Source: Bordetella parapertussis (GTDB lineage Bacteria; Pseudomonadota; Gammaproteobacteria; Burkholderiales; Burkholderiaceae_B). Taken from it: 64,000 bases of DNA. Made by a program: the position numbers and the translations under genes. Shown here piece by piece: positions 34,858 through 43,383 of this stretch. The stretch is from assembly GCA_945897365.1 (NCBI GenBank), contig CAMDFD010000002.1, forward strand, positions 1 to 64,000, written 5' to 3'. The notes under the pieces are model-generated. The model did not search any database, was not told the origin of the DNA, and was given only the letters and a program-made list of their open reading frames with translations. Position 1 is the first letter of the stretch. Each line of letters starts with the position of its first letter.

Positions 34858-35382
34858 TTATGAGAGACGAGGCACTCCCAGCCGATCGTAATACTCAATC
34901 GTCAGCACCGTTTTAAGTAACCGGTCACTATTGCGCCACCAACACCTAGAGCTCGCTGCCACACGCCTCGCCACCACGGGGGTCGCGCCTAGCGTCAGCA
35001 GTTCTCGGTGCATGGTTTTGCCTCGCTTCCAGTGCTTGAGCTGTATCGCTCGCAAGCGGTGTCTCAACCATTCGTCGAGGGTTCGCAGCACCTTCGGCGT
35101 TTGCGCAAGACCAAAGTAAGCCTTCCAGCCCAGCAGGTACGACCTGAGCTTTTGGACTTTTTCAGTCATACTGCGCCCGCCCGAACGACGAGTCAGTTCC
35201 CTGATCCGCTGTTTGAACGTCGCCATGGGTTTATCCGCCACCCGACGTTTGATCTCGCCTCCTTTGGCTACCCAAAGGCTGTAGCCAAGGAACTTACGAC
35301 CAAACACACTTGCTACTGCACTCTTGGTCTCATTGACCGTCAGGCGCAGTCTGGCATACAACCGTCGCAGTAACGCTATCAT
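34858..35382 (-). pseudogene. group II intron reverse transcriptase/maturase, C-terminal fragment
   Basis: A frame of 174 codons equal to the C-terminal part of a group II intron-encoded protein (LtrA family). It starts in the region just after the missing Y-A-D-D active site (LLRRLYARLRLTVNETKSAV), keeps FLGYSLWVAKGGEIKRRVADKP, and has the maturase (domain X) sequence KVQKLRSYLLGWKAYFGLAQTP with WLRHRLRAIQLKHWKRGK. The reverse transcriptase palm with the catalytic aspartates is absent, so there is no polymerase function. A stop codon lies eight codons upstream of the first ATG. It is a clear remnant. Confidence 0.88.
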
Positions 35383-35383
35383 C

Positions 35384-35512
35384 GGCGACGCTAACGTTCT
35401 TTATGCACGTTATCAATTAGTTCATACCGATGCTGTTTCCAAACTGCCCTTTGAGGTCGAACGCGTTTTGCGTTTCACATTCAATAATGAGGGAAAAATT
35501 ACCAGCACTTGA
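35384..35512 (+). pseudogene. C-terminal tail of a broken gene next to the intron remnant
   Basis: Plus-strand frame of about 42 codons ending in TGA at 35512. From the intron junction on, it reads like a real protein end: NVLYARYQLVHTDAVSKLPF, then VERVLRFTFNNEGKITST, an alternating beta-strand pattern resembling the last strands of NTF2/SnoaL-like proteins. Upstream in the same frame the sequence belongs to the intron remnant on the other strand. The 5' part of the gene is therefore lost. Family is a guess from the strand pattern. Confidence 0.5.
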
Positions 35513-36034
35513 CGCTTATCCGAGGAACGCTTCCAACTCGAGCAAATGGGATACACATTTTCGAGATAACTCTCAGGAAGTCCGTCCCAGCCCAATCCCG
35601 AGCAAACTCTGGTCAGACTAGCCCCAAGTCCACCAGACTCTACTCCATCGCAGGGGCGGACCTTCAATACCGATCAATTCCATCCCCCGTTATACCCACC
35701 GGTCTCCCGTCCACCTGACCGAGCACGTCAGCAACGTACTGATTACGGCACAGTCAGCCCTAACAACACAAAAGCCACCGATTAAGGTGGCTCTAACAGG
35801 TGTCTTGTCAAGGCCGAAACTCGAGTCATGCTGAGCGCTTAACGTCCTCAACTCAAGCACCGTCGACTTTTTTCAAGTCATCTGTTAGTGTGATACCGGA
35901 ATCAGGCGCCAGCCAAGGTTCGCGCTATTGAACTTAGTTCAAGTCTTTTGAAAACCAATAAATGCCCCAGCGCTTTAAAAAATTACCTGAGAACGAACGA
36001 CGCCACATCACAAACGAGCATCGCCGAGAACCCT
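35513..36034. other. 520 bp without a supported gene
   Basis: No complete gene is seen. A 7 bp stem hairpin AGCCACC/GGTGGCT lies at 35773-35792 but has no T-run. On the minus strand a short frame ending at 35670 reads VLGQVDGRPVGITGDGIDRY, which may be the tail of another broken gene, but I cannot identify it. The region has the look of decayed accessory DNA. The promoter for the permease at 36035 must lie at its end; no clear one was found. Confidence 0.5.
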
Positions 36035-37087
36035 ATGAATAAAAAAATAAACTTACCTTTGTTCGGACTGGTGATTGCGCTCTTTGCGCTGTCTCTTTAT
36101 ATACTCTTACCCTTTGCAGGCGACGTGCTCTGGGCTGCCGTCATCGTTTGCACCACCTGGCCTCTTTTTTTAAAAATTAACAAGTGGTGTAAGAATCGTC
36201 GTTCTCTGGCGGTCACGTTCACTTCGCTGCTCATGATTTTAGTGGTCGTCGCACCGCTGGGTGTTGGCTTACTGCTATACGCTCAAAATAGTCACGTTTT
36301 AATCCATGCTCTGCGAGATTTATTCTCTATACAAACGATCGCAGTACCTACTTGGATGCAAGACCTTCCATTCGCAGGAGAATCTTTAACTCAACTATGG
36401 CAGCAGTTGGTACACGGAGGGATTCCAGGAATCATTGACCGTTTTGAATCTTTTCTTTCGAACAATAGCGCAGCGGTCATAAAACAAATTCAAGGTTTCA
36501 GCGATATTCTGCTTCACTTGATCTTAACGATCGTCGTGGCCTCATTTTTCTATAGCATCGGAGATCGCGTCATGGCGACGGTGCATGACCTCATTCGTCG
36601 AAACCTGGGTGTTGAAGCTAGCAATTGCGTCAAAGTAATTGGCGATGCGACCCGTTCGGTAGCCTTTGGGGTCGTCGGCTCTGCGGCTATCACTGCATGC
36701 GTCGTTGCAATTGGCCTTTCAATCGCCGGAATACCGCACGCACTTGCCCTGTCGAGCGCGGCATTCGCTTCTGCACTTCTCATGATTGGCCCCTTATTGA
36801 TACTGATCCCTGTCATCATTTGGGTAATATTTCAAGGGAGCATCGGCTGGTCAATATTTATCATTGCTTGGACCTTGTTCACCGTTTTTTTCGACGAGTG
36901 GATCACTGCTGCGCTCATTAAAGGCGGTACAAAAATGCCGGGCGTCATGACTTTTTTTGGGATACTGGGCGGTGTAACCTGCTTTGGCGTCATCGGGGTC
37001 TTCTTGGGGCCCGTCATTTTAGAAACAGCCTATGTTGTCTCTAGCATATTGATCAAAAAAAATCTTCAACCAGACGCTAATACGTAA
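36035..37087 (+). CDS. AI-2E transporter (PerM/DUF20) family membrane protein
   Basis: Membrane protein of 350 residues in the AI-2E exporter/PerM family. The ATG at 36035 is used; a longer TTG-started frame from 35948 adds a hydrophilic stretch without family sequence. Family pattern: paired helices at the N-terminus (LFGLVIALFALSLYILLPFAGDVLWAAVIVCTTWPLF), a helix-rich periplasmic part (residues about 85-160), then ATRSVAFGVVGSAAITACVVAIG and HALALSSAAFASALLMIGPLLILIPVIIW near residues 240-270 and GVIGVFLGPVILETAY near the end. Members export autoinducer-2 or act as cation/proton antiporters; which applies here is unknown. Confidence 0.88.
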   Translation: MNKKINLPLFGLVIALFALSLYILLPFAGDVLWAAVIVCTTWPLFLKINKWCKNRRSLAVTFTSLLMILVVVAPLGVGLLLYAQNSHVLIHALRDLFSIQTIAVPTWMQDLPFAGESLTQLWQQLVHGGIPGIIDRFESFLSNNSAAVIKQIQGFSDILLHLILTIVVASFFYSIGDRVMATVHDLIRRNLGVEASNCVKVIGDATRSVAFGVVGSAAITACVVAIGLSIAGIPHALALSSAAFASALLMIGPLLILIPVIIWVIFQGSIGWSIFIIAWTLFTVFFDEWITAALIKGGTKMPGVMTFFGILGGVTCFGVIGVFLGPVILETAYVVSSILIKKNLQPDANT

Positions 37088-37290
37088 AGAAACGCCGCCT
37101 AATCTGTGTAATTTTTAATCACAGCGGTGATCGCGATATTCGTATAAAAATAGCGCATTTGCTTGTGTCGTCTCAATAAATAAGAGCTACAGAGAGACAT
37201 AAACATCATGATGCTAAAAAAATTGCCCACAAATACACCTCTTTCAAATTGGAGTGTGCTGGGGTGAAGGTGTGTTGTAGCGACACAAAT

Positions 37291-37328
37291 GAAAAAACGG
37301 CGGCAGCTGTTTTCACAACTATCCGCCG
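37291..37328 (-). terminator. rho-independent terminator after the lectin/lyase-like remnant
   Basis: On the minus strand CGGCGG..AGTTGT, a GAAA loop and ACAGCT.CCGCCG make a long stem (about 12 pairs) followed by six T. It starts 18 bases after the stop at 37346 and so belongs to that gene, which shows that the remnant was once a normally terminated gene. Confidence 0.88.
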
Positions 37329-37345
37329 CTTCAGAAAAAAGAATG

Positions 37346-37672
37346 TTAAAAATTTTCTATTTTTGTACTAATGCTGTCGAAATAAACGACTTGTGTTTGC
37401 CAAGGTTGGGCGGCGGCTGATAAGAAAGAATTATAAATTCCAATTTTTAGCATCTGCGTCTGAGCGGCATCGGGTAGCGTGGCTCTGGTCTCATTAATGA
37501 CCAATTCATCGTTCACATATATCCATACAAAACCATCAGCCGCGGATGTTGACTTCACAACGTACTTTAGCGTTATCCATTTGTCTTGTGGTTTTAGATC
37601 AATCGCCACTATTTGAGTAGGTACCCAAGAAAAATCTTTATGTGTTTGAAGGTACAGCGCACCTCCTGTTAG
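37346..37672 (-). pseudogene. C-terminal remnant of a concanavalin-lectin/polysaccharide-lyase-like protein
   Basis: Open frame of 108 codons from just after a TGA at 37673-37675 to the stop at 37346. It has no ATG near its start; a GTG at 37609 would give 87 residues. The sequence reads like the end of a jelly-roll domain of the heparin-lyase/LamG type: KWITLKYVVKSTSAADGFV, WIYVNDELVINET, then LKIGIYNSF and VVYFDSIS. A GGAGGT at 37661-37666 is only a chance or vestigial ribosome-binding site since CTG would be the only nearby codon. The 5' part is missing. It has an intact terminator. Confidence 0.65.
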
Positions 37673-37773
37673 TCAGTATTCAACCGGCGCCAACAGCATG
37701 ATTTCAACAGCTTAAAGCCGTTGATAAATTTGAGCAACTGATGTGCAAGCGGTGTGCAAGTTAAATTTGACAA

Positions 37774-37805
37774 GAAAAAAGGGTCTGCTTTTTAGGCAAA
37801 CCCTT
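37774..37805 (-). terminator. rho-independent terminator after the tRNA gene
   Basis: On the minus strand AAGGGTTTGC, a seven-base loop and GCAGACCCTT form a stem with one internal mismatch pair, followed by TTTTCTT. It begins about 19 bases after the tRNA 3' end and probably also ends the rpoD transcript. Confidence 0.88.
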
Positions 37806-37823
37806 GTTTTCACTACAAAATAC

Positions 37824-37902
<79 letters not shown>

Positions 37903-37929
37903 ATGACTGGCATAACTTTTAGCGGTTGA

Positions 37930-37935
37930 ATTATA
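37930..37935 (-). promoter_or_regulatory. -10 box (TATAAT) of the tRNA gene
   Basis: A perfect TATAAT lies about 27 bases upstream of the mature tRNA 5' end on the same strand. No good -35 is seen 16-18 bases further upstream. It would give the tRNA its own transcription apart from the rpoD operon. Confidence 0.55.
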
Positions 37936-37964
37936 TCCCTTGGCTAAAAGCAGATCTTTTGTCT

Positions 37965-38609
37965 CTATCTACTGAAATGTTGTTGCGCAAAGACAAAGAG
38001 CTCCAGCCGGTTGGCCAAGTCAAGCTTGCTATAAATTGAACGCAAATGATTGCGAACCGTGTTTTCGCTGATCTCGAGATCCTTAGCGGTGTCACGTAAT
38101 GTTTTTCCGCCTCCGTCCAAGACGGCTTTCACCACGATCTTTTCCTTGGCCGTTAGTGCAGCAATCCGCTTTTGCTCATCCGATAGCGCCTTAGCCTGAC
38201 CCAGACTGCTAAAAGTACGCGAGGCAATCTGTCGATTAAACCAAAACTCCCCCGCATACACAGTGGAAATAGCCTTAAGAAGCTCTGCACTGTCCGCCTG
38301 CGGATTGATCAACCCACGCGCACCCTCTTTGAGCCAGTCGCCTACATTTGAAGGCTCGCGCTCGAGGGCGAGCAACAAAACCTTGGCGTCACTCATCGCA
38401 GCAATGCGCAACATCAAAGAAGGCTGCTCATGCTCAACATTCAACAACACCACATCGAAACGATCCGTTGTGGTGGTTAAAAAAAGGGCTAACTCATCCC
38501 CCCTACCAAACGTCTTGACGACGTGATAGGAGGTGTCCTGTCGCACTAGACCGTCTAGGGCAGACTGCACAATCGGACTTGGATGGACGACCAAGACTTG
38601 GATTTGCAT
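37965..38609 (-). CDS. NarL/LuxR-type regulator with degenerate receiver domain
   Basis: Protein of 214 residues: an N-terminal receiver-like domain (about 1-120) and a C-terminal LuxR/NarL helix-turn-helix (about 148-205), seen in LTAKEKIVVKAVLDGG and LEISENTVRNHLRSIYSKL. The receiver lacks the residues needed for phosphorylation: the acidic pair at the first strand is VVHPSPIVQ, the phosphoacceptor aspartate position reads LLNVEHEQ, and the conserved lysine position reads LINPQA. It is therefore probably a pseudo-receiver controlled by protein or ligand binding, or constitutive. The ATG shares a base with the rpoD stop (TAATG), so the two are translationally coupled. No histidine kinase is near. 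Confidence 0.88.
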   Translation of the reverse strand: MQIQVLVVHPSPIVQSALDGLVRQDTSYHVVKTFGRGDELALFLTTTTDRFDVVLLNVEHEQPSLMLRIAAMSDAKVLLLALEREPSNVGDWLKEGARGLINPQADSAELLKAISTVYAGEFWFNRQIASRTFSSLGQAKALSDEQKRIAALTAKEKIVVKAVLDGGGKTLRDTAKDLEISENTVRNHLRSIYSKLDLANRLELFVFAQQHFSR

Positions 38610-41317
38610 TACTGTCCTTCGAGAAAGCTCTTGAGCTTGTCCGAGCGGCTTGGATGGCGCAACTTGCGCAGCGCCTTAGCTTCTATTTGACGAATCCGCT
38701 CTCGCGTCACGTCAAACTGTTTGCCCACCTCCTCAAGCGTCTGGTCTGTGCTCATCTCGATACCGAAACGCATACGCAGCACTTTAGCCTCTCGAGGCGT
38801 CAACGAGTCCAGGACTTCTTTGACCACATCGCGCATTGAGCCATGCAGCGCAGCGTCTGCAGGGGCCAGTGTTGCCATGTCTTCGATAAAGTCACCCAAA
38901 TGCGAATCGTCATCGTCCCCAATCGGCGTTTCCATCGAAATGGGTTCTTTTGCGATTTTGAGGATTTTGCGAATCTTGTCCTCTGGCATATCCATCTTTG
39001 AGGCCAGCGTCGCGGGATCAGGCTCGGCACCCGTTTCCTGCAAGATCTGACGACTGATGCGATTCATCTTGTTAATCGTTTCAATCATGTGCACAGGAAT
39101 ACGGATCGTACGGGCTTGGTCAGCAATCGAACGCGTAATGGCTTGGCGGATCCACCAAGTGGCATAGGTTGAAAACTTATAGCCTCGACGGTACTCGAAC
39201 TTGTCGACCGCCTTCATCAAACCAATATTGCCTTCTTGAATCAAATCCAAAAACTGAAGGCCACGATTGGTGTATTTCTTGGCGATCGAGATCACCAAGC
39301 GCAAGTTCGCCTCGGTCATCTCGCGCTTGGCCTTGCGAGCCTTCGCTTCGCCAGTTGCCATCTTTTTGTTGACGTCTTTGAGATCTTTAAGCGGCAAAAC
39401 GACGCGCACTTGCAAATCAATCAACTTTTGCTGAAGCTCCTGCACGGCTGGAACATGACGCTTGAGGGTATGGGCGTAATCAGAGACCACCTCCACCTCA
39501 CCCAGCACCCACTCCAGATTGGTTTCATTACCTGGAAACACTTTGATAAAGTGTGTGCGCGGCATACCGGCACGCTCCACGCATGTATGCAAGACCAGAC
39601 GCTCAATTTTACGAACTTCTTCGACCTGCGCACGCAGCGTGTCGGCCAAGCGCTCAACCATCTTGGCGGTAAAGCGAATGCCCATCAACTCATTTTGAAT
39701 CGTCTCTTGCGCAAGCATATATGAGGTAGAGCGATAACCGTCTACCTCGTAGGCGGCGCGCATTTTAGCGAACTCAACACCGACGATTTCAAACTTAGCC
39801 AAACCTTTGACACGAAGATCTTCGAGCTGTTTGCTGCTCATGCCGCCTGCGGGACCGTCTTCATCCGCTTCATCAGACACGCCCGCACCCGCATACTCGG
39901 CGCCATCATCGGGATCGACCAGACCATCGACAACCTCATCGATTTGAGCCTGACCATCGCGTACGCGCTGAACATGATTCAGGATTTCGTTAATCGTTGT
40001 TGGGCAAGCCGAAATGGCCATGACCATGTGTTTCAGACCTTCTTCGATCCGCTTGGCGATTTCGATTTCGCCTTCGCGTGTCAGCAACTCAACGGTCCCC
40101 ATCTCACGCATATACATACGCACTGGATCCGTTGTGCGACCAAAGTCTGAGTCAACCGTTGTTAGAGCGGCCTCAGCCTCGTCCTCGACATCATCATCAG
40201 AGGTCGCGACCGGTGCGTTTTCGCCCAGCAGTAAAGTTTCCGCATCCGGGGCCTGGTCATAGACCGCAATGCCCATGTCGCTAAACGTACTGATGATGCC
40301 ATCAATGGCCTCAGCATCTACAAGATCATCGGGCAAATGATCGTTAATCTCACCATAAGTCAAGTAACCGCGATCTTTGCCGAGCTTAATAAGAGACTTC
40401 AAGCGATTACGTCGCGCCTCGTATTCCTCTGGCGTCACGGGACCACGCGCGATCAAATCTTTAGCGTCACCCTTGCCGCGCTTACCGCGCTTGACGGGTT
40501 TGAAATCAGGCACAACTTCAACTTCGTGTTCGCCATCACCCGAATCACCAAAATCCGCATCATTGTTATTCGGATTTTTAGAGGGGCGGCCGGGACGACG
40601 ACCCGTACCTCCGGGCGGACGACCACTGGCTTTCTTTGGCGGGCCATCACCATCGTCTTTGGGAGGGGCTGGCTTGGACACATCGACCTTGCCAGGCGCT
40701 TTGGATGAGACAGGCGCGGGAGGCGCGGCTTTGGCTGGTGCAGGCTTGGCCGCAGGGGCCGCCACCTTGGCAGCTGCGGGCTTTGTTGCCACTTTAATCG
40801 GCGCCTTTTTGTCAGACTTGTCTGATTTTTCAGCTACTTTTGCACTCGTCTTGGCTGCAGGTTTTGCCACAACTTTTGCGGCAGGTTTGCTTGCAGGCTT
40901 AGCTGACGGTTTTGCGCTGCTCTTGGCTGCGGTTGCTTGATCGGATGCTACGGGTTTACTTTTTGAAGCCGACTTCATTGAATCCTTGACTGATTGAACT
41001 GCAGTTTTTGCTGCGGATTTGGATGGAACGGGTCGAGCCGCGATGGACTTGACTGGGGGCTTGGCGCTTGGCTTTAAGACAGGCTTGACGCTTGGTTTAG
41101 CCACTGGCTTAGAAGAAGCTTTTGAAGCGGGCTTTGCCGTCTGCTTGGGCACCGGCTTAGTGACGGATTTAGTTACCGGCTTACTTACCGGCTTAGGCAC
41201 CAGCTTTGACGGTGTTTTACTCGAAGGTTTAGCTGACTTGGCGATAGGCTTGGTTGCAGCTTTGGGTTTAGGCTTTGCAGCAGCCATTGTTTTTTTCTTG
41301 CCAAGGGGTTGAGTCAT
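38609..41317 (-). CDS. rpoD: RNA polymerase primary sigma factor RpoD with long basic N-terminal extension
   Basis: Primary sigma factor of 902 residues from the ATG at 41317. Region 1.1 begins near residue 290 (GPVTPEEYEARRNRLKSLI). Region 1.2 is DPVRMYMREMGTVELLTREGE near 396. The usual primary-sigma insert follows. Regions 2.3/2.4 are FSTYATWWIRQAITRSIADQ near 716. Region 4 closes the protein (LTPREAKVLRMRFGIEMSTDQ, then VTRERIRQIEAKALRKLRH). Before region 1.1 lie about 285 residues rich in K, A, P and S, with repeated KPxxKP units, resembling histone H1 or AlgP tails, followed by a G/P/R-rich and an acidic stretch. E. coli RpoD has 613 residues. It is third in rpsU-dnaG-rpoD. Confidence 0.96.
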   Translation of the reverse strand: MTQPLGKKKTMAAAKPKPKAATKPIAKSAKPSSKTPSKLVPKPVSKPVTKSVTKPVPKQTAKPASKASSKPVAKPSVKPVLKPSAKPPVKSIAARPVPSKSAAKTAVQSVKDSMKSASKSKPVASDQATAAKSSAKPSAKPASKPAAKVVAKPAAKTSAKVAEKSDKSDKKAPIKVATKPAAAKVAAPAAKPAPAKAAPPAPVSSKAPGKVDVSKPAPPKDDGDGPPKKASGRPPGGTGRRPGRPSKNPNNNDADFGDSGDGEHEVEVVPDFKPVKRGKRGKGDAKDLIARGPVTPEEYEARRNRLKSLIKLGKDRGYLTYGEINDHLPDDLVDAEAIDGIISTFSDMGIAVYDQAPDAETLLLGENAPVATSDDDVEDEAEAALTTVDSDFGRTTDPVRMYMREMGTVELLTREGEIEIAKRIEEGLKHMVMAISACPTTINEILNHVQRVRDGQAQIDEVVDGLVDPDDGAEYAGAGVSDEADEDGPAGGMSSKQLEDLRVKGLAKFEIVGVEFAKMRAAYEVDGYRSTSYMLAQETIQNELMGIRFTAKMVERLADTLRAQVEEVRKIERLVLHTCVERAGMPRTHFIKVFPGNETNLEWVLGEVEVVSDYAHTLKRHVPAVQELQQKLIDLQVRVVLPLKDLKDVNKKMATGEAKARKAKREMTEANLRLVISIAKKYTNRGLQFLDLIQEGNIGLMKAVDKFEYRRGYKFSTYATWWIRQAITRSIADQARTIRIPVHMIETINKMNRISRQILQETGAEPDPATLASKMDMPEDKIRKILKIAKEPISMETPIGDDDDSHLGDFIEDMATLAPADAALHGSMRDVVKEVLDSLTPREAKVLRMRFGIEMSTDQTLEEVGKQFDVTRERIRQIEAKALRKLRHPSRSDKLKSFLEGQ

Positions 41318-41418
41318 GATCGCTCTTATATTTAGAAGTGCTTTAAGCACGAGCCTGCCCAATCCGTGCTTGATTCAAACACACGCTTGAGCTGCGTAAA
41401 CCATTGATTTTAACTGAA

Positions 41419-43341
41419 TCAGGTAGACTTACTTGATTCAATCACCCTTATTAGACGGGTGATACTCTGAGAAAGTTCCTGATATTTTTGCTGAGCAGCT
41501 AAATTATTTAATCCCTGCCCAATCAACACCTGTTGCTCGGCTTTTAAACTGTCCAACTCGATGCGCCGAACAGCATCCTCCCATTCGGACTGAGGGTTAG
41601 GCAAGGATTCCTGAGACATGAGGTCCTCGGCGACCGAAACAAGCAAAATGCCAAGATCCGCCCCGGGGTCAGCCGCTTGGATCAACGCACCAACATGACG
41701 GGCGCCCGAGGCTTGAATTAGAACAATAAGATCTCTGACCATATCCAAATGAGGCCCCCGAGCCAGGATTTCAACCTGCTGCTCCCCCATTTGATCGACC
41801 AACTCAGGATGGGTCAGCAACAAGCGTAATAAACGGCGCGCAAGGGGGGCGACAGCGCGCCTAGAGGCACCAGGCACAACGCTACTGCGCGCTGTGCGCT
41901 TATGTCGGCCACCACCCTCAGATAAATCGTCTCTAGGGGATGTCCCCTCTTCATAATATGACTCTGCAGGAGATCTGCGTTCCTCGCCTGCACCGCGCCC
42001 AAGAGGTGCTGCTCGACCAGGCTCGGGCAAGCCCGCCATCCTGTGCGGAGCGTCCTGGGTCATTAACTGACTCAATTCCTCAGGCGTAAATTGAACCAAG
42101 CGCGCCAACTCATTCTGTAGCTGGACCTTGAGTGCAATCGCAGGAATTTGGGCTAACAATGGCTTGGCTTCATGCACAAGAGCCGAACGCCCCTCGAGCT
42201 CCTGTGTTGAGTGACGCGCAGACAACTCATTTAGAAAAAAAGTAGAAAGCGCATCAGACTCATTCAAGCACGCCCGAAAGGCTTCCTCACCAAATTTCCG
42301 GATATAACTATCTGGATCATGCTCAGCGGGCAAGAATAAAAACCGGATAGAAATATCATCACGAAGAAGTGGCAAAGAAGCCTGTAACGCTCTCCAAGCA
42401 GCGCGACGGCCCGCTCCATCACCATCAAAACTAAAAATAATCTTGTCACTTGCGCGGAGTAATTTTTGAATATGGGTCGGTGTCGTCGCTGTACCGAGGG
42501 TCGCCACCGCATTTTTGACCCCGAGCTGAGCTAAGCCCACCACATCCATGTAGCCTTCAACCACAATCACACAGTCCTCCGTGCGGATCGCGCCTCGCGC
42601 CTCAAACAAACCGTAAAGCTCATTGCCTTTGGAAAAAACAGGCGTTTCGGGCGAGTTTAGGTACTTTGGCTCGCCCTTGCCAATAATGCGGCCACCAAAG
42701 CCAACGATTTCACCCTTGGCATTTCGAATTGGAAACATAATGCGCTCCCGAAAACGATCATAGCGGCGACCATCCTCAGACGCGATCACCAACCCTGACT
42801 CAACGAGGATTGCATCGTCATAACGGGGGAAAACCTTGGATAGCGCCTGGCGATCCGCACTTGCCCAGCCCAGGCCGAACTCCTTGGCGATCAGTCCGGT
42901 GAGACCTCGCTCCTTGAGATAGCGAATCGCCGCAGGACTTTCACGCAATTGGGACAAGTAGTGTTTTTGAGCGAGGTCTAACACTTGGGTATGTTGGGAT
43001 ATTTCTTCACGGCGGCGCGAACTCGCAGCCTTTTGACCAGGAGAACGATTTTCCTCGGGGACGCTCATGCCAACGGCACTCGCAAGCGTTCTCACAGCCT
43101 CCGGAAAACTCGCCCCAGTATGCTCGATCAGAAAGGTAATGGCGCTACCATGCGCTCCACAGCCAAAGCAATGATAAAACTGCTTTGTGGGGCTCACTGT
43201 AAAAGAGGGAGATTTTTCGTTATGAAAGGGACACAACCCAAGCAGGTTGATGCCCCCTTTCTTTAACTGCACATATCGGCCGACGACATCGGAGACATCG
43301 ACTCGGGCAAGAAGATCCTGGATAAAGGAATCTGGGATCAA
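41419..43341 (-). CDS. dnaG: DNA primase DnaG
   Basis: Replicative primase of 640 residues that makes RNA primers for the replisome. The zinc-binding domain has LCPFHNEKSPSF and YHCFGCGAHG (residues about 37-65). The RNA polymerase core has FGLGWASADRQAL and the TOPRIM glutamate in CVIVVEGYMDVVGL near residue 257, with the aspartates in FSFDGDGAGRRAAW near 305. A linker of about 80 residues rich in G, R, E and P (residues about 430-500) joins the C-terminal DnaB-binding domain. The start codon is TTG: a stop lies two codons upstream, and the reading MIPDSFIQDLLARVD is the family N-terminus. Second gene of the macromolecular synthesis operon. Confidence 0.96.
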   Translation of the reverse strand: MIPDSFIQDLLARVDVSDVVGRYVQLKKGGINLLGLCPFHNEKSPSFTVSPTKQFYHCFGCGAHGSAITFLIEHTGASFPEAVRTLASAVGMSVPEENRSPGQKAASSRRREEISQHTQVLDLAQKHYLSQLRESPAAIRYLKERGLTGLIAKEFGLGWASADRQALSKVFPRYDDAILVESGLVIASEDGRRYDRFRERIMFPIRNAKGEIVGFGGRIIGKGEPKYLNSPETPVFSKGNELYGLFEARGAIRTEDCVIVVEGYMDVVGLAQLGVKNAVATLGTATTPTHIQKLLRASDKIIFSFDGDGAGRRAAWRALQASLPLLRDDISIRFLFLPAEHDPDSYIRKFGEEAFRACLNESDALSTFFLNELSARHSTQELEGRSALVHEAKPLLAQIPAIALKVQLQNELARLVQFTPEELSQLMTQDAPHRMAGLPEPGRAAPLGRGAGEERRSPAESYYEEGTSPRDDLSEGGGRHKRTARSSVVPGASRRAVAPLARRLLRLLLTHPELVDQMGEQQVEILARGPHLDMVRDLIVLIQASGARHVGALIQAADPGADLGILLVSVAEDLMSQESLPNPQSEWEDAVRRIELDSLKAEQQVLIGQGLNNLAAQQKYQELSQSITRLIRVIESSKST

Positions 43342-43383
43342 CGCTCAGACCATACGTGAACGGCGCAACATGTGCGCCGTGGA

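Larger units (their letters stand above)
34775..35383 (-). mobile_element. 5'-truncated group II intron remnant
   Basis: The 3' part of a bacterial group II intron on the minus strand. It has the C-terminal part of an intron-encoded maturase, a domain V-like hairpin at 34811-34845, and a further hairpin at about 34775-34806 in the position of domain VI. The 5' ribozyme domains and most of the reverse transcriptase are missing. The 5' break is at about 35383, where an unrelated plus-strand coding tail begins. It cannot be mobile on its own. The 3' boundary is approximate. Confidence 0.8.

Noticed and set aside
35422..35667. Minus-strand frame of 81 codons beside the intron remnant
   Set aside because: It overlaps the protein-like plus-strand tail and has no motif I recognise. 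It could be decayed intron or accessory sequence, but I cannot support it.
37208..37267. Tiny plus-strand frame (19 residues) after the permease
   Set aside because: It has a purine-rich stretch before two ATG codons, but no sign of function beyond that. It might be the beginning of a lost gene.
40377..40940. Plus-strand frames of 80-190 codons within rpoD
   Set aside because: They are mirror products of the repetitive, GC-rich tail of rpoD. Their composition simply reflects the K/A/P codons on the other strand.
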